Assembly: GCA_964390715.1 (NCBI GenBank)
Contig: CAYMIM010000021.1
Location: 1 to 23,519 of the forward strand
Length of the DNA stretch: 23,519 bases
From: JACOVP01 sp964390715
GTDB taxonomy: Archaea > Nanobdellota > Nanobdellia > SCGC-AAA011-G17 > UBA489
Direction: 5' to 3'
In this document: positions 6,131 through 12,288 of the stretch, piece after piece
Position numbering within the stretch: the first letter of the stretch is position 1
How the letters are laid out: each line of letters starts with the position of its first letter
Made by a program: the position numbers and the translations under genes
Notes under the pieces: model-generated
Databases searched by the model: none
Told to the model about the DNA's origin: nothing
Seen by the model: the letters and a program-made list of their open reading frames with translations, nothing else

Positions 6131-6945
6131 TGCAAGGATGGGAAATTTTCGAGGATAGCGTTAGAAACTATCTTGAAAAGAAGATAAAAATCACGGAGTT
6201 GAAGTTTGTAAGCAAGGGAAAAAGCGACTCCACTTCTTCCGACATCGATATTTTTTACAAAGATAGTTTTCTCTTTTCCATAGAAGCAAAACTTGTGCCG
6301 GTACAATGCGGACAATTTGTAGTGATTGAGGATCGAGGAACCTACAAATATTCTGAAAAAAACATTGGAAGGGAGAACGCTTTCTATTCAGAGATAATAA
6401 GCGAGTTGAACAAACGAAAAGGAATATTTGGCAATGTAGGAACTAAAGCAATCAGCATAAATTTATACACTAACGCCTTTTATGGGTGAATTATAGAACA
6501 TTATAAGAACAAGAAAGTCAGATTTATTCTTACCTCAATATCACCATCAAATTTTGAGAATAGTTTTATTAGAGCCATTCGTTTGGAGGACCTTAAGAAA
6601 TCTTTCAAAGTCACTGCCTGCTTGAGAAAAAAGAAAAGCGGAAGCAGAGAATTATCAAAAGCAGACTTTGACCAGATCGCAAGCATTCTTATGGAAAAAT
6701 TCGGAAGTCACTTCATGCTAAAAAACGGTCAAGTTTTTTTGTCTGACTCGTCGGACAAGCTAATATATCTTCCAGAGAACTTCCTCCTTTCCAAAATAGA
6801 AGATCACTATCGAATCAGAAAATTGAGCACCACCAACAATCCCAACGTGATATTTAGCTTGAAATATATTGGTCCTAGAGAGACAAATAGCCTAGACGAA
6901 CTGAAAATAGAAATCGAAAAAGAAATCGACGAAATTATGTCCTGA
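6130..6945 (+). pseudogene. PD-(D/E)xK restriction-endonuclease-like gene interrupted by an in-frame TGA
   Basis: One continuous frame from the ATG at 6130 to TGA at 6943-6945 would give about 271 residues, but a TGA at 6487-6489 interrupts it after 119 residues. The same frame continues with IIEHYKNKKVRFILTS. The N-terminal part holds the nuclease core: SDIDIF (D38, D40) and FSIEAKL (E52, K54), a PD-(D/E)xK signature. The C-terminal part is probably dimerisation or target recognition. Placement between vsr and a convergent cytosine methyltransferase, overlapping it tail to tail by 11 bp, identifies it as the restriction partner. It may be an inactivated restriction gene, a two-polypeptide enzyme or a sequencing error. 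An upstream ATG at 6103 is less likely than the TAATG-coupled start. Confidence 0.7.
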
Positions 6946-7915
6946 TAGAATTTATTTTTTCAAGTATACTGCCCGCTATTGCCTTCACAACAGGTACAGC
7001 GACGCTGTTCCCAAATTGCTTATATGCTTGGGCATTGGTAACTGGAACCTTGAATTGTTCTGGGAATCCCATAACTCTCGCACATTCTCTTGGAGTCAGC
7101 TTTCTTATTTTTCCATCAACAAAATATGCCCCTGTTTTTGCAGCCGCTCCTCCGCCATGAGCGGATAAAGTTATGGCATGGCCATCGACGCTATAAATTC
7201 TTTCTCCCTGACCACCAGAATTAATTGTGCCTATTTGAATGGGTTCCATCCTTTTTGCATTATTTTCCCTAGCATATAGGTTTATGTCATTTCTTCTAAT
7301 CTCAAAAGAGGGCAAGTCTATGTCTTTTTCAAGTAAGCTCCTTAAATATATCTCCTTCTTTGCTGGTTGCGGAAAATAAAATCTTTTTATTCCGAGATCT
7401 TTCCTAAAGCAAACAAAATAAATTCTTTTCCTTGCTGTTGGAACGCCATAATCGCTTGCATTCAAAACTTTGTAGAAAACATTATATCCGATTTCATCAA
7501 GAATCCTTAGAACTGTCTTTAACGTATTTCCGCCATCATGTTTTTCAAGATTCTTCACATTCTCGAGGAACAAAACTTTTGGCTTTTTTTCCTTGGCTAT
7601 TCTCGCTATATCAAAGAATAAAGTCCCCCTTGCGTCATTGAATCCTTTTTGTTTTCCAGAAACAGAAAATGCCTGGCAAGGAAACCCCCCACAAAGGATG
7701 TCGTGGTCAGGTATACTTGACTCATGTATACTAGTAATGTCTCCTCTAGGCACCTCTCCGAAATTAACATAGTAAGTTTTTTTCGCATATTTATCTATTT
7801 CTGAGCTGAATACACATTGCAACCCCAATGATTGCCATGCTATTCTGAAACCACCTATTCCTGCAAATAAATCTATAAAAGACATCATGTTTCCTATATT
7901 CTTTTTCTTCTTCAT
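6935..7915 (-). CDS. C5-cytosine DNA methyltransferase
   Basis: A 326-residue protein with all the key motifs in order: motif I FIDLFAGIGG (13-22) for AdoMet binding, motif IV GGFPCQAFS with catalytic Cys80, motif VI ENV (118-120), motif VIII ARKRIYF, then a target-recognition segment (about 226-270, INSGGQGERIYSV), motif IX RECARVMGFP and motif X QFGNSVAVPVV. It transfers a methyl group to C5 of cytosine in a short duplex site. The site cannot be read from sequence alone. The real start may be one of the two ATGs at codons 10-11, which are preceded by AGGAAAC. It is intact, unlike its nuclease partner, so the cell can still methylate. It lies between the two lonB pieces on the same strand. 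Confidence 0.92.
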   Translation of the reverse strand: MKKKKNIGNMMSFIDLFAGIGGFRIAWQSLGLQCVFSSEIDKYAKKTYYVNFGEVPRGDITSIHESSIPDHDILCGGFPCQAFSVSGKQKGFNDARGTLFFDIARIAKEKKPKVLFLENVKNLEKHDGGNTLKTVLRILDEIGYNVFYKVLNASDYGVPTARKRIYFVCFRKDLGIKRFYFPQPAKKEIYLRSLLEKDIDLPSFEIRRNDINLYARENNAKRMEPIQIGTINSGGQGERIYSVDGHAITLSAHGGGAAAKTGAYFVDGKIRKLTPRECARVMGFPEQFKVPVTNAQAYKQFGNSVAVPVVKAIAGSILEKINSIRT

Positions 7916-7927
7916 ATGCTTTGCTCC

Positions 7928-7942
7928 AAATTTTCCGAAAAT
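7928..7942 (+). repeat. Left arm of a 15-bp inverted repeat flanking the homing endonuclease gene
   Basis: AAATTTTCCGAAAAT here is repeated exactly, in inverse orientation, at 9177-9191. The two arms bracket the homing endonuclease gene. Confidence 0.5.
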
Positions 7943-7986
7943 ATGAACAGTGAAATCGGAAACTTTCTGTTTTTTTGCTAGTTTCT

Positions 7987-9084
7987 TTATATGTCTGGGA
8001 TATCGATAGCATGAAAATCTTCTAAATTTTCTATGATATCGAGGCTGGCAGGCGTTAATCTTAATACGCGCATCGCGTCTTCTTCAGAACAATCTTCACT
8101 GATTAAACTATAAAAACGTTGTCTTTTTATTTCTGAGAACCCATTCATCGTGTCTAGCAGTTTTTCTTGTTTGTATTTACAATAGTTCATTTTTGTCAAA
8201 GTTATGAAATTAGTGACATTTTCGAACTCTGTTGAAATTAATAATCTGTAGATTTTTGTAGGTATGCCCGCTCTATTTACTTTCTTGTGGTCATTTATTG
8301 AGATTTTACCTGTTTTGATTGTTTTATTCTTGAGATAATCAGCTACTTCTTGTAAGAATTCTATTCTGTTTTCTGCGAATTGGTCTGTGCCTGTGATCCC
8401 TAAAGAAAATAAATCTAATCTGTTTCCTTCAATGTGTACTTTTGGAATTCCTATCTCTCCACCGAAAAAAGACCCAAAGAATTCATCTTGGATTGATTCG
8501 TCAGATTTCTTAATCCATTCTGGAACTTTTAGAGGTATAAATGATTTGTCTCCTAGGGGCGCACCTAAAGCGATAAAAAAACGAATAACCGCGCGATTTG
8601 TATTTTGATAACACCAAGAATGGCCCCATTCACCACCTTCAATGATCCTTGAATTCTCTTCAATTTCGTCTCCAAAAAGTTTTTTTAGATCCTCTCCAAA
8701 CTCCTTTACCGCCTCCAACTCTGCGCTAGATAAAAAGATGCCGTTTAGATTTCCAAAAATACCCCCATCACCCAACAAAGAGCCTAGTATCTTCGCAATT
8801 AGTGGAAGCTTAGGATGCTCTGCATTTATGACACTTATTTCTTTTTGTTCTAACCATTTAACTGTTTGAACAGGAACAGGGGTGTGTTTTCCCGCGTGCC
8901 ACCAACGTGTTTTTGCTGGTGGTTGATCAAGCAATTTTGCTATTCTTTTATACCCAAATTCTGGACTTTGTTTACTTATATTTTTGTATTGCCTGTAAAG
9001 TCTTGTTTGATTTTGCTGATAGTCGTCGTAAGTATTTACAATGTCTTGTTCCTTAATTATATGTTCTTGATTTTTATTTTCCAT
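7987..9084 (-). CDS. Free-standing LAGLIDADG homing endonuclease with N-terminal HTH
   Basis: A 365-residue protein. Residues about 35-85 look like a helix-turn-helix DNA-binding module (FGYKRIAKLLDQPPAKTRWW). Two LAGLIDADG (dodecapeptide) motifs follow: ILGSLLGDGG (99-108, acidic D106) and FFGSFFGGE (202-210, acidic E210). Two motifs in one chain give a monomeric enzyme that makes a double-strand break at a long asymmetric site. Known: such domains normally sit inside inteins, between the splicing blocks. Here the gene sits between the two intein halves of lonB, on the same strand and in the same order, but as a separate gene with its own TATA box and an AGAGAGG before the ATG. The likely target is an intein-free lonB allele. 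A role in spreading the neighbouring restriction-modification cassette is possible. Confidence 0.85.
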   Translation of the reverse strand: MENKNQEHIIKEQDIVNTYDDYQQNQTRLYRQYKNISKQSPEFGYKRIAKLLDQPPAKTRWWHAGKHTPVPVQTVKWLEQKEISVINAEHPKLPLIAKILGSLLGDGGIFGNLNGIFLSSAELEAVKEFGEDLKKLFGDEIEENSRIIEGGEWGHSWCYQNTNRAVIRFFIALGAPLGDKSFIPLKVPEWIKKSDESIQDEFFGSFFGGEIGIPKVHIEGNRLDLFSLGITGTDQFAENRIEFLQEVADYLKNKTIKTGKISINDHKKVNRAGIPTKIYRLLISTEFENVTNFITLTKMNYCKYKQEKLLDTMNGFSEIKRQRFYSLISEDCSEEDAMRVLRLTPASLDIIENLEDFHAIDIPDI

Positions 9085-9106
9085 TCCTCTCTTAAAAACA
9101 GATTCC

Positions 9107-9115
9107 CTATATAAA
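9107..9115 (-). promoter_or_regulatory. TATA box of the homing endonuclease gene
   Basis: TTTATATAG on the minus strand, centred 27 nt upstream of the ATG at 9084. It shows that the endonuclease is expressed independently of the lonB N-piece. Confidence 0.55.
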
Positions 9116-9166
9116 CCTCATGAGGCACTTTGAGAAGTTAACTACCTTTAGAAACTATATTTAGAA

Positions 9167-9191
9167 GTTTTCCGGCATTTTCGGAAAATTT
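9167..9191. repeat. Hairpin after the IntN gene; contains the right arm of the 15-bp inverted repeat
   Basis: TTTTCCG and CGGAAAA pair across a 7-nt loop about 25 nt beyond the end of the lonB N-piece. Positions 9177-9191 are the exact inverse of 7928-7942. It could end the lonB-N transcript or mark an edge of the endonuclease insertion. Confidence 0.45.
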
Positions 9192-9214
9192 TCGCTATTG
9201 TCTCTCTTTATTCT

Positions 9215-9613
9215 TTAATTAATATCCAGGGCAATAATTTTATCAAATCTCGTTAATTTTTTTGCTTCTTTGTAAAAAATCTTTCCAAACCGCTTCACCG
9301 CAACCTTATGCTCTGGCGTTACTGTTAGTTCTTTGCCTGAGTCTGTTTTTATCTTAATTAAATAATCACTTTTGTTTACATACCTGTTCACTGACAACAC
9401 ATTCGCAGATTCTATACTATTATTTTCTTCTCCTAATACATTTAATTCACCATGTTCTAAAAATGTTGCGTCGTATCCATTTTCATTAATTAACTCTTTT
9501 TTCTTTAAAAATAAATCGTCAATCATTTTGTTTAGTTGTGTGTTTTTTAATAAAAGTTGTTGTGTGTGTTTTTGTGTTATTGTTTCTGTTACTACTGACT
9601 GGTAATAAAAACT
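9215..9613 (-). other. Split-intein N-half (IntN) in LonB
   Basis: A 132-residue intein fragment from Ser1 (codon 9611-9613) to the stop. It has the block B TxxH motif (TPEH). The nucleophile at position 1 is Ser and not the more common Cys. No block C-E endonuclease motifs remain in this chain; the LAGLIDADG domain is encoded separately by the next gene. Confidence 0.82.
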
Positions 9614-10222
9614 TTGGAGAGGATCATGGAGTACATCGCCGAGCAAGGCACCGGCGTGCGCGCCAGTAGCGTCAATAAAAGCAGCTTTTTTCTTATCACC
9701 GTTATCAACAAGCAGCTTCGGTACATTCGCGTTAAGCTTCGCTTTTCTATTAAGACTCATAAAGAGAACGAAAGTAGCTAAGAACATCATAGAACTAATG
9801 ATAGTCGCCGCCGCGATAATATCTCCATAGAGCTTTCTTACCCACCAAGGAGCGAGCATAGCAAATATCACTAAAATAAAGAAAAGAATATTTTGATTCT
9901 TCATTGAACTTAATACTTGCAACTTGGCTTTGGAGACTAGCTCTTTGCCTTGCCCTTTTGGAACGGTTCGAATAATAGGGTTGTTTTCATCCGCGGCGTT
10001 AGGAAGTGAAATAATATCCACCAACTCTCCATCCGGCAAGAGTTCCGCTAGCGCTTGACCTGTCAAAGACTTCCCTGTGCCAGGTTCTCCTATCAGCAAG
10101 ACATTTCTTCGTTGCAGAGCCGCTTTTTTGATAGTCTTGACCGCTTCTTCTTGGCCTATAATCTGCTCTACAGTTGTTTTAGAAACTTTAATATCCGCTG
10201 TAGTTTTGTAATTGAGGGACAT
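9215..10222 (-). CDS. lonB: LonB protease, N-terminal piece fused to N-half of a split intein
   Basis: A 335-residue product. Residues 1-203 are the LonB N-extein: VEQIIGQEEAV, Walker A GEPGTGKS (45-52), two membrane segments (about 113-128 and 134-157) that anchor archaeal LonB, then GALLGDVLHDPLQ. At this point LonB should continue with SGGLGTP, but from Ser204 the sequence changes to intein: block A beginning SFYYQSVV, and block B TDSGKELTVTPEHKVAV with His305. It ends at a normal stop after ALDIN. The matching IntC and the rest of LonB lie about 3.6 kb downstream on the same strand (4268-5641). The start is supported by conservation of the N-terminal domain and by TATA-like sequences upstream (10246-10272). 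Confidence 0.9.
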   Translation of the reverse strand: MSLNYKTTADIKVSKTTVEQIIGQEEAVKTIKKAALQRRNVLLIGEPGTGKSLTGQALAELLPDGELVDIISLPNAADENNPIIRTVPKGQGKELVSKAKLQVLSSMKNQNILFFILVIFAMLAPWWVRKLYGDIIAAATIISSMMFLATFVLFMSLNRKAKLNANVPKLLVDNGDKKKAAFIDATGAHAGALLGDVLHDPLQSFYYQSVVTETITQKHTQQLLLKNTQLNKMIDDLFLKKKELINENGYDATFLEHGELNVLGEENNSIESANVLSVNRYVNKSDYLIKIKTDSGKELTVTPEHKVAVKRFGKIFYKEAKKLTRFDKIIALDIN

Positions 10223-10260
10223 GTCTGTTAAGATAGTAAGTAGTCTTTAAAAAAGGTTCT

Positions 10261-10272
10261 CTTTTATATAAA
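10261..10272 (-). promoter_or_regulatory. TATA-like box upstream of the lonB N-piece
   Basis: TTTATATAAAAG on the minus strand, about 45 nt upstream of the ATG at 10222. A second, weaker TTTTTTAAAG lies at 10246-10255, nearer the usual leaderless distance. Either or both could be used. Confidence 0.4.
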
Positions 10273-10273
10273 T

Positions 10274-10537
10274 TTATACTATATCTTCTTCCGCGATAAC
10301 TACAAAGTCACCGACCGCTATGACAGCAGAGAAAGGCAAAGTCAAGTCATTTTGCGTGTCTCGCTCTAAATCGAGGTTTTGCGCGTATCCTGTTGTATTT
10401 TTGAGAATAATTTGGATTAATTCACCTGTTCGTGTTTCAAAAGTGATGTTTCCTACCTCTCCAAATCGCTTTCCTGATTTGGTAACTACAGTCTTTCCTA
10501 ACATATTCTTAGAAAACTTCTTTTCATCTTCAGCCAT
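10274..10537 (-). CDS. PRC-barrel domain protein
   Basis: An 87-residue protein made almost entirely of one PRC-barrel: LGKTVVTKSGKRFGEVGNI, then TRTGELIQIILKN, then LPFSAVIAVGDFVVIAEE, the typical beta-strand/turn pattern ending in a GD(F)V(V) strand. Known of the family: PRC-barrels occur in RimM, in photosynthetic reaction centres, in small stand-alone archaeal proteins and in archaeal cell-division proteins (CdpB type), where they mediate protein-protein contacts. The stand-alone size fits the last two groups. It is 51 bp upstream of the lonB N-piece on the same strand. Its precise role cannot be read from sequence. Confidence 0.8.
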   Translation of the reverse strand: MAEDEKKFSKNMLGKTVVTKSGKRFGEVGNITFETRTGELIQIILKNTTGYAQNLDLERDTQNDLTLPFSAVIAVGDFVVIAEEDIV

Positions 10538-10666
10538 CTTCTTTTTTACTTGGTTTTTCTTTATAAACTTTCTGGTGATAAGAACTTTATATCTTTCCTT
10601 TCTTTTAGACCTTTATTTCTCTTGGAAAGCTGTTTTAGCCTTCTTTTGACTCCTCTCCCCCTTTGA

Positions 10667-10679
10667 TTTCCTATGGAAC
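10667..10679 (-). promoter_or_regulatory. Mini-ORB-like element (left copy)
   Basis: TTTCCTATGGAAC; the reverse complement GTTCCATAGGAAA has the TTCCAnnGGAAA core of archaeal origin recognition boxes. Confidence 0.5.
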
Positions 10680-10976
10680 TTTCCTTAGTGGGGTTGCATA
10701 TAGAGATTTGAGCTTCTTCCTTTAGTCGCTTCCTTTTCCTTCCTAATTGTTTTTTACTTATAACTCCTCTTTTTTCTCAGAAGTTGGTTTTAAAGGCTTT
10801 AGAAGCTAAGATTTTATAGATTTATACTTTTTTATTTTTATATTTATTTATAAGTTTTTCTATTATCTATTATCTATATTCTTCTTTCATTTTTATTTTC
10901 ACTCATTCTCCATAAGAAATAATGGTGTTCATTTTTTAGTAACAACTTTATAATATTCGAAAACCTTCCGAAATAT

Positions 10977-10990
10977 CTTCCATAGGAAAT
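10977..10990 (+). promoter_or_regulatory. Mini-ORB-like element (right copy)
   Basis: CTTCCATAGGAAAT shares TTCCATAGGAAA with the left copy but in inverted orientation, with the AT-rich core between them. Confidence 0.5.
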
Positions 10991-11025
10991 AGAGGACTGA
11001 GTGTCTATATTTTAGGATATGAATA

Positions 11026-11034
11026 CTTAAATAG
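11026..11034 (+). promoter_or_regulatory. TATA-like box of orc1/cdc6
   Basis: CTTAAATAG is centred about 29 nt upstream of the ATG at 11059, giving a leaderless start. The right mini-ORB lies about 35 bp upstream, so Orc1 could also autoregulate. Confidence 0.45.
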
Positions 11035-11058
11035 CACTTGAGTTGATACTTTGTTCTC

Positions 11059-12270
11059 ATGTCACAACAACTCACCAACTTTCTTGAAAATTTCATGAAG
11101 CGCGGGTCATTATTCAAAGACAAGAGAGCGTTACAAGGCAATTATACTCCTAAGAATGTTCCTTATCGTGATGATCAAATTAATCAACTAGCAAGCATTC
11201 TAGCTCCAGCGCTTAGAATGGAGAAACCTTCCAATGTTTTTATTTATGGGAAAACAGGCACAGGCAAAACTTTAGTTACCAAACACGTTACTAGCAATAT
11301 TCTCGCTCTAGCGCAAAAAAATAATCTTAATATTCGCATCTTCTATTTGAATTGTAAATTAAAACGCGTCGCAGATACAGAATATAGACTTATCGCGCAA
11401 TTAGCCCGTGATTTTGGCGAAGAAGTTCCAGCTACTGGATTACCTACAGATGAAGTTTATAAAATCTTTATGAAAGGCCTAGAAAAACAAAAAATGCTTC
11501 TTTTAATTGTCCTTGATGAGATTGATCAACTCATTAATAAAACAGGCGATGAAATTCTTTACAATTTAACACGACTCAATTCTGAATTGAAAGAGAGTGA
11601 AATCTCCCTTATAGGTATTAGCAATGACTTGATGGTGACTGACCATATTGACCCTCGAGTCAAAAGCAGCCTCAGTGAAGAAGAAATTGTTTTTCCTCCC
11701 TACAACGCCATCCAACTTCAAGAAATTCTCTTACAACGCTCCAAGCTCGCCTTTGGTGAAAGCATTACTGGAGAGGGTGTTATTGAAAAATGCGCGGCTT
11801 ACGCGGCTCGTGAACATGGAGACGCGCGACGAGCCCTAGAATTATTGCGTGTCGCTGGAGAACTCGCAGAACGCAAAGGTGAACAGCAAATTTCAACCAA
11901 TTATATTGATGACGCGGAAGAGAAAATTGAACGTGATCGAGTTATAGACATCGTCACCACACAACCCAAACAATTCAAACTTACCTTACATTCTATCCTC
12001 TCTGTCTGTCACAATCACGCGCCTGGCAAGCATATCTTTACAGGAGATGTCTATGAGATCTATAAAGATTATTGCGTGAAATGCAACATTAAACCTCTTA
12101 CACAACGACGCGTGAGCGATATTATCGCAGAGCTAGATATGCTCGGCATCATCAACGCGAAAGTCATCAGCAAAGGTCGCCATGGACGAACAAGAGAAAT
12201 TAGTCTGGGGGTTCCAACATCTAATGTTGAACAAATCCGTGGCATCTTGCAAGAAAATTTAGGACTATAA
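11059..12270 (+). CDS. cdc6: Orc1/Cdc6 replication initiator
   Basis: A 403-residue AAA+ protein of usual length. Walker A is GKTGTGKT (64-71), Walker B LLLIVLDEID (147-156), sensor 1 GISND (186-190) and sensor 2 GDARRALELL (254-263). A C-terminal winged helix (about 300-403, TQRRVSDIIAELDMLGIINAKVIS) recognises origin boxes. The initiator-specific motif region between the Walker boxes is present. It binds origins and helps load the MCM helicase. It is the first gene of a plus-strand replication operon: DP1 starts 18 bp after its stop and DP2 follows DP1 by 3 bp. This initiator-PolD order is known from Thermococcales and other euryarchaea. It lies beside a candidate origin. Confidence 0.95.
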   Translation: MSQQLTNFLENFMKRGSLFKDKRALQGNYTPKNVPYRDDQINQLASILAPALRMEKPSNVFIYGKTGTGKTLVTKHVTSNILALAQKNNLNIRIFYLNCKLKRVADTEYRLIAQLARDFGEEVPATGLPTDEVYKIFMKGLEKQKMLLLIVLDEIDQLINKTGDEILYNLTRLNSELKESEISLIGISNDLMVTDHIDPRVKSSLSEEEIVFPPYNAIQLQEILLQRSKLAFGESITGEGVIEKCAAYAAREHGDARRALELLRVAGELAERKGEQQISTNYIDDAEEKIERDRVIDIVTTQPKQFKLTLHSILSVCHNHAPGKHIFTGDVYEIYKDYCVKCNIKPLTQRRVSDIIAELDMLGIINAKVISKGRHGRTREISLGVPTSNVEQIRGILQENLGL

Positions 12271-12288
12271 ATTTATAGTGATATTACA

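Larger units (their letters stand above)
10538..11058. other. Candidate replication origin (oriC) region next to orc1/cdc6
   Basis: A 521-bp stretch without a gene, adjacent to the initiator gene. The middle part (about 10790-10920) is extremely AT-rich, as expected of a duplex-unwinding element. Two copies of TTCCATAGGAAA, similar to the mini-ORB consensus bound by archaeal Orc1 proteins, flank it in opposite orientation at 10667-10679 and 10977-10990, with a weaker relative at 10907-10920. The left part (10600-10760) is pyrimidine-rich. The evidence is positional and by motif only. Confidence 0.55.

Noticed and set aside
6487..6489. TGA read as Trp or selenocysteine in the restriction gene
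   Set aside because: TGA is used as a normal stop at the end of the same gene, of grpE and of the gene at 3130, and Trp is encoded by TGG throughout. A nonsense change is simpler.
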